From Caldifarciminota bacterium (GTDB taxonomy: Bacteria; Hydrothermota; Hydrothermia; B15-G9): a stretch of 35,538 nucleotides of DNA. The stretch spans positions 1-35,538 of the forward strand of contig JALVZN010000061.1 of NCBI GenBank assembly GCA_027037615.1, written 5' to 3'. This document shows positions 18,119 through 27,234 of the stretch, piece by piece. The position numbers and the translations under genes are program-made. The stretch's first letter is position 1, and every line of letters begins with the position of its first letter. Under the pieces are notes generated by a model. That model saw only the letters and a program-made list of their open reading frames with translations, ran no database searches and was not told where the DNA came from.

Positions 18119-19030
18119 CTAAGCCGGGTTCAAAACGCTGGAGATCTCGTCTATCTTCTCAGTTGCGGCCTTTTCGCCCGCCTCGATCGCTATTTTGGCC
18201 TTGTGGAACTCGTGGAGTTTTATCGGGACATCCACATCGATAACGACATCGGGCTGACTTTTCATCAAATTCAGGTCGATTATGCCGGATTCCATCACGC
18301 TGATCGACATCATGCCGATCACAGCGGCGTTGACCGCCATCTTCCGTTTGATGTCCATCCTGAAATTGGACAGCGCCTTGAAGAAATTGCGCTTTTTGTC
18401 GTAGAAATCCTGATTTTTCAGCTTCGACAGGTAGAGATCCATATCATCGGTGCTGGCTTTTATGCCGTATCTTGGAAGCACATTGACGGCGATGATCTTA
18501 TCGGCTCCGAGCACTTGGGCCGCGGATACAGGGACAGGGTCGATCACGCCGCCGTCAACGAGTATGGAGTCGCCGAAATCCAGCGGAGGGAACACGCCCG
18601 GAATGGACATGCTCGCGCGAATCGCATAGGCGAGGTTGCCCGCCGTGAAGATGACCTCTTTCAGGTTCAGCAGGTCGTAAGCCACAGCTGCGTAAGGCGT
18701 TTTCAGATCCTGAATCTTCGTGTCGATGCCCAGCATCTGCTGGAAAAATTCCAGCGGGTGGTTGCCGTCGATAAAGCCCGTGAGCCCCGGCCTTGGCGTC
18801 AGGAGTGCGAGCGTCCTGCCGAGATCCATCTGGAGCGCAAGATGTTCCATCTCCTCGGTCGAATAGCCGTAGGCGTAAAATCCGCCCACGATCGAGCCCA
18901 TGCTGCAGCCGACGATGATGTCGGGCTTAAAGCCGAATTCCCTTTCAAGCACCTTGATTACGCCGATGTGGGCATAACCTTTCGCCGCTCCGCCGCCCAG
19001 AACCAGTGCGACCTTCTCTTTCTTCCCCAT
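18119..19030 (-). CDS. Patatin-like phospholipase (RssA-like)
   Basis: LVLGGGAAKGYAHIGVIKVLE oxyanion loop, GCSMGS nucleophile elbow, DGGVIDPVP catalytic Asp motif; SD AAAGGAG. Confidence 0.92.
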   Translation of the reverse strand: MGKKEKVALVLGGGAAKGYAHIGVIKVLEREFGFKPDIIVGCSMGSIVGGFYAYGYSTEEMEHLALQMDLGRTLALLTPRPGLTGFIDGNHPLEFFQQMLGIDTKIQDLKTPYAAVAYDLLNLKEVIFTAGNLAYAIRASMSIPGVFPPLDFGDSILVDGGVIDPVPVSAAQVLGADKIIAVNVLPRYGIKASTDDMDLYLSKLKNQDFYDKKRNFFKALSNFRMDIKRKMAVNAAVIGMMSISVMESGIIDLNLMKSQPDVVIDVDVPIKLHEFHKAKIAIEAGEKAATEKIDEISSVLNPA

Positions 19031-19092
19031 TGTAAAACTCCTTTGTGTCTTTGCGACCTCAGGTTGGGCTGAGATCGCGATTTTTGAACGAC

Positions 19093-20262
19093 TTAACCTT
19101 GAGCGTTTTCGCCCTCTTCCTCGAACCTCAGCAAAGCCGCTATATGGCCTACATCTTCAAGCAACGATTTTTCAATGACATGTTCGACGCTGGCGCCCTG
19201 TTCTATGGCCTCCTCGATGGCATCATCAACGATGTCAACGACATGGAGCGTCTCGGAGCCACACACCGGGCAGATGGCCTCGTCCGTGCCGAGAAAACCG
19301 CATTTCGGGCACCTGACGCCTGAGACCTCGTAACCCTCCTCGACGATCAGCGTCTGAACCTGATTGTGCATGAGCGCATCAAGCGTGTCCTTGAGTCCAC
19401 AGACGGCAAATTGACCCTCCGAAAGCCTGTCCTTCAGCTCCCTGACCAGCTTCATCTCCTCCTCCCGCTCGACGATCTCCTCGATCTTCCTCGCCCTCCT
19501 CAGGATGGCATCGATGCTGTCCGACGGTGAGGCCTCAAACCTGCCGGCAACCTTCTGCCTCAACCTGAACGGTAGATAAGCCATAAGCCGACCCGCCAGC
19601 TTCTTCGGCTCGCCGATTATCAGCAGATCGTAGTCTCTGAGCGACATGATCAGGTCTATCGATTCGGCGACATTCATGTAATGAGCCGCTATTGCGTAAT
19701 CGTATTTGCGTCTGAGCCTTGGAGGCGGCGATTTCAGCCTCGCCCTGAGGTTCAAATCGACAAGCTTCTCCGCATCCACTATGGAGCCCATGAACATCTC
19801 GTAAAATCTGGCCTTCTTATGGTCAACTACGACAACGAGATAGCGCTTGTATTCGTCCAGCAGAAGGGTCAGCGGCCTGATGTAAGGCGAAAAATCGAAC
19901 ACCACCCGCTCCCTCAACGGCCTCGGCATGTAGTAAACCTGGAAAAACCCGCGCGCGGATGAGGAAAAGACGGCCACCCCTTTGATCAGGAACGGATTTG
20001 CGTCCTTGACCTCGATCGGCAGCTTATCCCTGACGAATCCCGAAATCTTATCGAAGTCCGCAAGCACCGACTTCCTCTGCTCCTCGGAATAATCCGCTTC
20101 TTCCAGCCTTTTGCGTGCCTCGTCTATCAACTTTTGAGCCCGTTCGACGAAATCGCCTCGTGCTTCCACCATCGATAGATAGAAACTCGTTATAAGATGC
20201 TCTCCATCAAAGAATTCCCTTAATTTCCTGAGCATGTCGTAGGTGATCATCCTGTTCGCCAT
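19093..20262 (-). CDS. baeRF-type (bacterial/archaeal eRF1-like) protein with zinc ribbon in the eRF1 domain-3-like region
   Basis: Central YLVVVVDHKKARFYEMFMGSI; C-terminal L7Ae/eRF1-domain-3-like TLDALMHNQVQTLIVEEGYEVSGVRCPKCGFLGTDEAICPVCGSETLHVVDIVDDAIEEAIEQGASVEHV; SD AAGGAGG. Confidence 0.75.
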   Translation of the reverse strand: MANRMITYDMLRKLREFFDGEHLITSFYLSMVEARGDFVERAQKLIDEARKRLEEADYSEEQRKSVLADFDKISGFVRDKLPIEVKDANPFLIKGVAVFSSSARGFFQVYYMPRPLRERVVFDFSPYIRPLTLLLDEYKRYLVVVVDHKKARFYEMFMGSIVDAEKLVDLNLRARLKSPPPRLRRKYDYAIAAHYMNVAESIDLIMSLRDYDLLIIGEPKKLAGRLMAYLPFRLRQKVAGRFEASPSDSIDAILRRARKIEEIVEREEEMKLVRELKDRLSEGQFAVCGLKDTLDALMHNQVQTLIVEEGYEVSGVRCPKCGFLGTDEAICPVCGSETLHVVDIVDDAIEEAIEQGASVEHVIEKSLLEDVGHIAALLRFEEEGENAQG

Positions 20263-20324
20263 GTCCGACCTCCTTTTTGTGTGTTTTTAATAAAAATCGG
20301 TTGGGGCTGTGTCAAGTGGCGAGT

Positions 20325-20744
20325 TTATGGGCCGAAAAACTGCTTGTATTCAGGCAGACTGATGACAGCCCTGTTCAGCTCGGCGTCGCTGAGGGCGCCG
20401 TATCTCTCGATCACATCGTCCACCCTTTTGCGGATATCGTCGGGCAGGTTTATCGGCAGATCGGCTGTCAGCCGGAAGTATCCGCGAACGGGTTTGCCCT
20501 CATCGTCGTATTCCACGATCTTTTCGACGCCTTCCACCGTCTGGAGGAACTCAGGGAATCCCTCTATGTAAAAGGCTTCGGGATAGAGCTGATAGTAAAA
20601 CCGGGTGAGCTTATCGCCGTTCCGCCTGTAATACTCGATATCGATGAGGAACAGCAGGCGACTGAGGCGGAACGGATGCTGATCCGGCAATTTTGAAAGG
20701 ATATACCTGATGATCTCAGCCTCAAGGTTCATGTTGCCGTTCAT
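20325..20744 (-). CDS. Panacea/SocA-like domain protein (DUF4065-type)
   Basis: FRLSRLLFLIDIEYYRRNGDKLTRFYYQLYPEAFYIEGFPEFLQTVEGVEKIVE...RKRVDDVIERYGALSDAELNRAVISLPEYKQFFG resembles the Panacea fold signature (K/R-LL-L-D-YYRR-G...YG-S-EL...P.Y). Confidence 0.6.
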   Translation of the reverse strand: MNGNMNLEAEIIRYILSKLPDQHPFRLSRLLFLIDIEYYRRNGDKLTRFYYQLYPEAFYIEGFPEFLQTVEGVEKIVEYDDEGKPVRGYFRLTADLPINLPDDIRKRVDDVIERYGALSDAELNRAVISLPEYKQFFGP

Positions 20745-20848
20745 GCTTTTATCATAAAGCTCTCAAGAGCGCCCGAACAAGCGGCATCATGCCCAATTTG
20801 AGAATCGGTCTCTATCGGCGAGGCAGGGCGCAGCGCCGTTCGACGGAA

Positions 20849-20878
20849 TTGGCCTCCAGTTCCGCATTGATTTATAAT
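20849..20878 (+). promoter_or_regulatory. Predicted promoter of the prolyl oligopeptidase gene
   Basis: TTGGCC, 18-bp spacer, perfect TATAAT (20873-20878), then ATG 20885 after 6 nt. Confidence 0.55.
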
Positions 20879-20884
20879 CTGGCC

Positions 20885-22981
20885 ATGGAACTTGTAACCT
20901 TGTTGTTAATAATAACTTCAGGAGGTCTCAAAGTGGACATAAAGTATCCCGATACTCCGATGCAGGAGGTGGTCGATACCCTGCACGGGGTAGAAGTTCG
21001 AGATCCTTATAGGTGGCTCGAAAACCTTGACGATCCGAAGGTTAGAGCGTGGATAGAGCAGCAGAACCAGCTGACCCGTTCGATACTCGATTCTTTGCCT
21101 GAGAGGGACGCGATCGAAAAAGAGATAGCCCGTCTGTTCAAAAAGGAATCGCTTTCCATGCCCACCTATCGCAACGGCCGTTATTTCTTCTACCGCCGGG
21201 ATCCTGAGCAGAACCATTCCGTGCTCTACATGTCGGTCGGGAAGTTCGACCCCGATGACGCCAGAGTCGTGATCGATCCCAATACTTTCAGCGAGGACGG
21301 AACGGTCGCGCTGGATTTCGCTTATATCTCGCTGGACGGCAAGCTGATCGCCTACGGTAAATCGGAGAAGGGGAGCGAGAACAGCACCCTCTACATCCTC
21401 GATGTCGATACGGGGAGGCAACTTGAGGATACCATACCGAACACCAAATGGACATCGCTTGCGTGGCTGCCGGACAACTCAGGTTTTTACTACACCCGCA
21501 ACACGGGCGGCGACAAATTCATACCGCGCGTGTTTTTCCACAGGCTCGGCACGAGATGGGAAGACGCCCCGATGGCCTTCGGCGACGGCCTGCCTGAGAC
21601 CGATCTTCCGGGTGTAAGCATCTCTCGCGACGGCAGATACATGTTTTTGTATATCCACCGCGGATGGGACAGCAACGATCTGTTCATCAAAGACATGCGG
21701 GACGGCTACGGTTGGGATGGCTGGAAGAAGATTGCCGAAGGGATCGATGCGAAGACCTACGCAACGGTTTACAGGGACACGGTTTACATCCTGACCAACT
21801 ACGAAGCGCCGCGATACCGAATTTTGAAGGCTCCGCTTGAAGATCCCGATATCACGAATGCGAAGGAGATCTACCCTCAACAGGGGCCTCGCACGGTAAT
21901 TCGGGGCATCTTCCTCGCCGGTGGAAAGCTCCTGATCAGATTGAGCCACAACACATATCAGAAGATGATCGTGGCAGACACCGACGGCAATGAGGAGTAT
22001 GAGATTTCAACTCCAACAGAAGGAATAATTTACGCCACGAACGAAACGGAGGACAGGCCGAGAATTTATTACTCGTTCCAGTCCTTCTTTTACCCTCCTG
22101 AGATTCACAGCTACGACCTGAAAACGCATGAGGACAGCCTCATCTACCGCATGAAGACCAGCTATAACCCTAAGAATTTCGAGCAAAAGTTTGTGTTTTA
22201 CAGGTCGAAAGACGGCACCGAGATTCCGCTCTACATACTTTACCCTCGTGGAATTAAGTTAGATGGCACTCATCCGGCCCTCCTCACGGGCTACGGCGGA
22301 TTTGATGTGTCGATGTCGCCTTACTACAATGAGATAGCCATGTTCTGGCTAAGTCACGGCGGCGTTTACGCCCTGGCTGCGTTGCGTGGCGGCGGAGAAT
22401 TCGGGGAGGAATGGCATCGCGCAGGCATGAGGGAAAACAAGCAGAATGTCTTTGACGATTTCATCGCTGCCGCCGAATACCTGATTGATAACGGCTACAC
22501 ATCGTCGGAACGGCTTGGCATAATGGGCGGCTCGAACGGAGGACTTTTGATCGGGGCGGCGATAACGCAGAGACCTGATCTGTTTCGTGCGGCCGTGTGC
22601 TCCGTGCCGCTCCTGGACATGGTGCGATACCACAAGTTTGGCGTCGCAAAGATATGGGTTCCCGAATATGGAAATCCCGACGACCCCGATGATTTCAAAT
22701 ACCTGTATGCTTACTCGCCGTATCATCATGTCAGGGAAGGGGTTGTCTATCCATCGGTCCTTTTCTGGACGGCGGAATCGGACGGGCGAGTGCATCCCAT
22801 GCACGCAATGAAGATGGCAGCTCGAATGCAGACCGTGGCAAGGCCCGACAGGCCGGTTTTGCTCTATGTCGAGCCGAAAGCGGGGCACGGAGTGGGCAAA
22901 CCGGTTAAAAAACGGATAAAGTCAACGGCCGATGAGCTGATTTTCCTCATGTGGCAATTGGACATGCTCAGAGAGAATTGA
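20885..22981 (+). CDS. Prolyl oligopeptidase (S9A family)
   Basis: DPYRWLENLDDPKVRAWIEQQNQLT; GGSNGGLLIGAAITQRPDLFRAAVCSVPLLDMVRYH; GHGVG. Alternative start GTG 20933 with SD AGGAGG. Confidence 0.93.
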   Translation: MELVTLLLIITSGGLKVDIKYPDTPMQEVVDTLHGVEVRDPYRWLENLDDPKVRAWIEQQNQLTRSILDSLPERDAIEKEIARLFKKESLSMPTYRNGRYFFYRRDPEQNHSVLYMSVGKFDPDDARVVIDPNTFSEDGTVALDFAYISLDGKLIAYGKSEKGSENSTLYILDVDTGRQLEDTIPNTKWTSLAWLPDNSGFYYTRNTGGDKFIPRVFFHRLGTRWEDAPMAFGDGLPETDLPGVSISRDGRYMFLYIHRGWDSNDLFIKDMRDGYGWDGWKKIAEGIDAKTYATVYRDTVYILTNYEAPRYRILKAPLEDPDITNAKEIYPQQGPRTVIRGIFLAGGKLLIRLSHNTYQKMIVADTDGNEEYEISTPTEGIIYATNETEDRPRIYYSFQSFFYPPEIHSYDLKTHEDSLIYRMKTSYNPKNFEQKFVFYRSKDGTEIPLYILYPRGIKLDGTHPALLTGYGGFDVSMSPYYNEIAMFWLSHGGVYALAALRGGGEFGEEWHRAGMRENKQNVFDDFIAAAEYLIDNGYTSSERLGIMGGSNGGLLIGAAITQRPDLFRAAVCSVPLLDMVRYHKFGVAKIWVPEYGNPDDPDDFKYLYAYSPYHHVREGVVYPSVLFWTAESDGRVHPMHAMKMAARMQTVARPDRPVLLYVEPKAGHGVGKPVKKRIKSTADELIFLMWQLDMLREN

Positions 22982-23001
22982 AACAAAGAGAATTGAAACA
23001 A
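22972..23001. repeat. Perfect 15-bp tandem duplication across the stop codon
   Basis: AGAGAATTGAAACAA repeated exactly at 22972-22986 and 22987-23001. Confidence 0.9.
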
Positions 23002-23027
23002 ATCGCACCGTAGCGACGAAAAGAAAA

Positions 23028-23053
23028 AGCCTCACACAAATCCGTGTGAGGCT
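23028..23053. terminator. Bidirectional rho-independent terminator
   Basis: AGCCTCACAC-AAATCC-GTGTGAGGCT with a downstream T-tract on + (CATTTTTTT) and TTTTTCTT on -; between convergent genes. Confidence 0.9.
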
Positions 23054-23079
23054 CATTTTTTTGCAATCTCAGCGGGGAT

Positions 23080-24903
23080 TTATTCCTCAGCGTTTTCCTG
23101 TTCCCCTTTGAACCTCTGGACTATCCTGTCGATGTCCTCGCCCGTGATGGTCTCCTTTTGCAGGAGTTCTTCGACGATCGCATCTAAAATCTCGCGGTTA
23201 TTGCGAACTATCTCAATGGCAGTCTGATAAGCCTCGTTGACGAACCGTTTGATCTCCTCGTCGATTATCCTTGCGGTAGCCTCGGAGTAAGGCCTTTTGA
23301 CGCCGAGTTCCCTGCCGATGAAGACCTCTTCCTCGACCTTGCCGAGCGCAACAGGCCCTAACTTTTCGGACATGCCCCATTCTGAGACCATTTTTCGGGC
23401 GATCTCGGTCGCCTTCTCGATGTCGTTTGCGGCTCCAATCGTTTCGATGCCAAGCGCTTCCTTTTCTGCAGCGCGCCCGCCGAGCAGCACTGCAAGCTTT
23501 TTCATTATGTAATCCTTGGAGTAGTTGTGCCGATCGTCCAGCGGCAGCTGAGTTGTGGCTCCGAGCGCCGTTCCGCGCGGTATTATCGTGACCTTGTGGA
23601 TTGGGTCGGGGTCAGGCAGTATTTTTGCCACAAGTGCATGTCCCGCCTCATGATAGGCCGTGATACGCTTCTCCTCCTCGGACAGGATGAGGCTCTTCCT
23701 TGCAGCGCCCATGATCAGTTTGTCGCGCGCTTCCTCGAAGTCCTGCATCGTGACGATCTCGCGGTTGTTCCTTGCCGCATTGAGTGCCGCTTCGTTCACA
23801 AGGTTTTCGAGGTCAGCGCCTGAGAAGCCCGGCGTGCCTTTGGCTATGGCGGACAGGTCAACATCGTCGGCAAGCTTCAGTTTCTTCGCATGCAGCCTGA
23901 GGATCTGCTCTCTACCGCGCACATCGGGCAATCCGACGACGACCCGCTTGTCAAATCTGCCCGGGCGAAGGAGGGCTGGATCGAGGATGTCCGGCCTGTT
24001 TGTGGCCGCCATGACGATGATGCCCTCGGAGGGGTCAAACCCGTCCATTTCGACGAGCAGCTGGTTCAATGTCTGTTCCCGTTCATCGTGTCCGCCGCCT
24101 ATGCCTGCGCCCCTGAGCCTTCCGACTGCGTCCAGCTCGTCGATGAAGATGATGCACGGGCTGTTTTCGCGCGCCTGACGGAACAGGTCACGGACGCGCG
24201 CAGCGCCCACGCCGACAAAGAGTTCGACGAAGTCAGAGCCTGAGATGGAAAGGAACGGCACGCCAGCCTCGCCGGCGACCGCACGGGCGAGAAGCGTTTT
24301 TCCCGTGCCGGGCGGCCCGACCAGCAGCACGCCTTTGGGTATCCGCGCGCCGACACGCCTGAATTTGCCCGGATTTTTCAAAAATTCGACGACCTCTTTG
24401 AGCTCCTCTTTGGCCTCCTCTATGTCAGCCACATCGTCAAAGGTCACATCGGGCTTGTTCTCCTTGATGATCTTGACACGGCTTCGAGTGAAATCCATCA
24501 CACCGCCACCGCCGCCACGCATCTGCCGCATCATGAGGAACCAGATGAGGGCGAAGATCAAAATCCACGGCACGAATGTCACAATGAGGTCGATCCAGAT
24601 GCTTCGCGGTTTTGCCACCACCTTTACGCCAGCCTTCACAAGCCTGTCAACGGCGTTCGGGTCGTCGAACGGCATGTCGGTCTTGAATTCCGTATGCCCG
24701 CCGTAGGGATTGAGGAATGTGCCTGTTATCGTCCTATCCGTTATCTGAACCTCTTTTACATTTCCGAGCTTAACCTGTTCCCAGAACTCGGTATAGCTTA
24801 TTTTGATAGGACGCGTTTTGTTCCCAAGTTGTTCTGAGATAAGCAGAACAATTGCTATCAGAATGCCCCACGCGATAAGCGTTTTCCAGAAGGAATTTTT
24901 CAT
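23080..24903 (-). CDS. ftsH: ATP-dependent zinc metalloprotease FtsH
   Basis: [61 protein letters not shown]-terminal TM segments. Confidence 0.97.
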   Translation of the reverse strand: MKNSFWKTLIAWGILIAIVLLISEQLGNKTRPIKISYTEFWEQVKLGNVKEVQITDRTITGTFLNPYGGHTEFKTDMPFDDPNAVDRLVKAGVKVVAKPRSIWIDLIVTFVPWILIFALIWFLMMRQMRGGGGGVMDFTRSRVKIIKENKPDVTFDDVADIEEAKEELKEVVEFLKNPGKFRRVGARIPKGVLLVGPPGTGKTLLARAVAGEAGVPFLSISGSDFVELFVGVGAARVRDLFRQARENSPCIIFIDELDAVGRLRGAGIGGGHDEREQTLNQLLVEMDGFDPSEGIIVMAATNRPDILDPALLRPGRFDKRVVVGLPDVRGREQILRLHAKKLKLADDVDLSAIAKGTPGFSGADLENLVNEAALNAARNNREIVTMQDFEEARDKLIMGAARKSLILSEEEKRITAYHEAGHALVAKILPDPDPIHKVTIIPRGTALGATTQLPLDDRHNYSKDYIMKKLAVLLGGRAAEKEALGIETIGAANDIEKATEIARKMVSEWGMSEKLGPVALGKVEEEVFIGRELGVKRPYSEATARIIDEEIKRFVNEAYQTAIEIVRNNREILDAIVEELLQKETITGEDIDRIVQRFKGEQENAEE

Positions 24904-24928
24904 GTTCTTGCTCCAGATGGCTTAAATT

Positions 24929-25459
24929 TTACAGCTCTTCAGGCCGAATCTCCCTGACATAAGGGAGATTGCGGAATTTTTCGGCGTAGTCGAGGCCGTA
25001 TCCCACGATAAACTTGTCGGGAATTTCAAACCCAACATAGTCGGCCTCTATCTCGACCTTACGCCTCTCTTTCTTGTCGAGGAACACACAAATTTTAATG
25101 GATGCAGGTTTCTTGGCCTGCAGATGTTCAACGATATTCTTGAGGGTGAGGCCTGTATCGAGAATGTCCTCGACGATTATGACATCCCTGCCCTCAATAT
25201 CTTCAACTATGTCCTTCAAAATCATGACCACACCGGATGATTCGGTCGATTTGCCGTAGCTTGAAACGGCAAGGAAATCGATTTTAACGGGCAGGTCGAT
25301 ATGACGCATGAGATCGGCAAGGAACACGAAAGCGCCTTTCAGAATGCCGATAAGGATGGGCTCCTTGCCCTGATAATCTCTGGTTATCTCTGCCCCAAGT
25401 TCGGCCACCCGACGGGCAATTGTTTCCTGATCAATCATAAATCCAGAATTCCCGCTCAT
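24929..25459 (-). CDS. hpt: Hypoxanthine phosphoribosyltransferase
   Basis: ILIGILKGAFVFLADLMRHI; DVIIVEDILDTGLTLKNIVEHL PRPP motif; between tilS and ftsH. Confidence 0.93.
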   Translation of the reverse strand: MSGNSGFMIDQETIARRVAELGAEITRDYQGKEPILIGILKGAFVFLADLMRHIDLPVKIDFLAVSSYGKSTESSGVVMILKDIVEDIEGRDVIIVEDILDTGLTLKNIVEHLQAKKPASIKICVFLDKKERRKVEIEADYVGFEIPDKFIVGYGLDYAEKFRNLPYVREIRPEEL

Positions 25460-26804
25460 GATGCTTCTTTACCTCCATTTTTATCAATGAACCTGACTTA
25501 AAATTTCCTCTGAATGACTTTGCAATGCCCACGATCCAGAGGATGCCTTTTTGATCGGCCACGACAGGAATTAGTTCCCTGCGCCATCTGGGCACCTTGC
25601 TGTCGATGAACAACTTTTTTAACGACTTCCAGCCTGATTTCAGCCTGATTTTATCCCCTCTGGCCCTTTTCCTCAGAATGAAAGGCGGCTGAACGGCCGA
25701 TTTCGGGAAACACGCCGTAAACTTGTTCCGACAACCGAGCCCATCATCGACTTCAAAAGCGCTCAGTTCGAGGTTGATGGGGGCATCGAGTGTCACCGTC
25801 GCCCCAACCCCGAATTCAGAAACCGTTTCCAGCTGAAGCTCGTTTCGATAGAACCTGAAATCGCCTTCTGAAGATTCGAGTTTCCATCCATTTCCAAGGA
25901 AAACCCTGCCTCCATTTTCGAGCACATACTCCATGTCGTTGTATTTTGCGTAAGTGATTTCAAAGCCTAAACTTAAAGTCGAGTATACCCAGAAACGATG
26001 AGCCCTATGATAGACAAGGAGTTTGTATCTGTCAAGAATGACCTCACCTTCAGGCGCTGGCTTCCTCAACTCCCTGATGTCCTTCTGGGCCGTCTCCCTC
26101 ATGTAATCCGCCTGTTCCCTGAGGATAAATCCGAACTGAGCGACCTTTTCCTCGAACGCCGGAAACCGCGATTTCACAACGGGAATCACCTTGTGCCTCA
26201 AAAAATTGCGTGTAAACCTCGTGTCGTAGTTCGATCTGTCCAGAACATAGCGGATTTTTCTGGCTTCGAGATAGCTCAGCACCTCGTCCCTGCTTATCTC
26301 GATTATCGGGCGTATGAAAATGTCGTTTTTGGGCGGTATGCCGGCCACGCCGCTTATGCCGCTGCCCCTGAATAAGTTAAACATGATGGTTTCGGCAAGG
26401 TCGCTTCTGGTGTGTCCCAGCGCCACCAACTGGCCGCCCCACTGAGCCAGAGCCGACCTCAGAAAGCTGTATCGCGCCAATCGGGCGGCTTCCTCCAGCC
26501 CGATGGACCGCTCTTTCGCCATTGCGGCCACATCGACGCTGTCGGTGAAGAAATCTAATTTCAGGTCTGCCGCAACCTCCCTCACAAATTCCTGCTCCTC
26601 ATCGGCTTCAGGTCTGAGCCTGTGGTTTAAGTGCGCTACGGCAAGCTCGATGCGGAAAAGCGGCTGCAATTCCTTCAACACATTGAGCAGGAAGATGGAA
26701 TCCGGGCCGCCTGAGACCGCGACCATGACCTTTTCTCCACCTGAGAGCAGTCGGAACCTGCGGATGGTCTTTATGACCTTATTGAGAACGCTTTTTTCGC
26801 GCAC
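25431..26804 (-). CDS. tilS: tRNA(Ile)-lysidine synthase
   Basis: VMVAVSGGPDSIFLLNVL (SGGxDS); AHLNHRLRPEADEEQEFV; GHTRSDLAETIMFNLFRGSGISG; GTG start. Confidence 0.94.
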   Translation of the reverse strand: MREKSVLNKVIKTIRRFRLLSGGEKVMVAVSGGPDSIFLLNVLKELQPLFRIELAVAHLNHRLRPEADEEQEFVREVAADLKLDFFTDSVDVAAMAKERSIGLEEAARLARYSFLRSALAQWGGQLVALGHTRSDLAETIMFNLFRGSGISGVAGIPPKNDIFIRPIIEISRDEVLSYLEARKIRYVLDRSNYDTRFTRNFLRHKVIPVVKSRFPAFEEKVAQFGFILREQADYMRETAQKDIRELRKPAPEGEVILDRYKLLVYHRAHRFWVYSTLSLGFEITYAKYNDMEYVLENGGRVFLGNGWKLESSEGDFRFYRNELQLETVSEFGVGATVTLDAPINLELSAFEVDDGLGCRNKFTACFPKSAVQPPFILRKRARGDKIRLKSGWKSLKKLFIDSKVPRWRRELIPVVADQKGILWIVGIAKSFRGNFKSGSLIKMEVKKHHEREFWIYD

Positions 26805-27234
26805 CTAAAATGCGCCTCCCCTTGGGAATCTGGTTTTTGAGCTTGCCATCGCGATAGATAGCGGAACCGATGACATCGTCGCCCCATTTGACGATGACCT
26901 GTCCCTCCTGAACGGAATCCAGCTCGCCGATTTTGATGTCCTCGCCTCGCAACATCTTCTCAAGATGCTCTTCATCCTCAAGTTGAACCACATTTCGGGT
27001 GGCGAACTTGCCGAATATCTGCATGGCGGCCGTCGTGAATTTGATGCCCCGCGGGAAAATCCTTGCGAGCCTGATGCCCCGTCTCGAAAACGCCCTTATC
27101 TCAAACTCGCCACACTCCTTTGATGCGATCCAGACATCCTTCAGGGCGATGATGGAGTAATCGTCAAAGACCTTTCGGGGTATGCCAAATCGGCTTTCGA
27201 GGTAGTCGAGCACCCGTTTGACCGTTTGATTCAT
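26779..27234 (-). CDS. Stand-alone PUA-like RNA-binding domain protein (resembles the C-terminal domain of NOL1/NOP2/Sun/RsmF m5C methylases)
   Basis: RFGIPRKVFDDYSIIALKDVWIAS...FSRRGIRLARIFPRGIKFTTAAMQIFGKFATRNVVQL...EGQVIVKWGDDVIGSAIYRDGKLKNQIPKGRR; overlaps the tilS start by 26 bp; ATGA coupling with the upstream gene. Confidence 0.6.
   Translation of the reverse strand: MNQTVKRVLDYLESRFGIPRKVFDDYSIIALKDVWIASKECGEFEIRAFSRRGIRLARIFPRGIKFTTAAMQIFGKFATRNVVQLEDEEHLEKMLRGEDIKIGELDSVQEGQVIVKWGDDVIGSAIYRDGKLKNQIPKGRRILGARKKRSQ

Noticed and set aside
18203-19072. 289-aa plus-strand ORF antisense to patatin
   Set aside because: Shadow ORF; the opposite strand has all patatin motifs.
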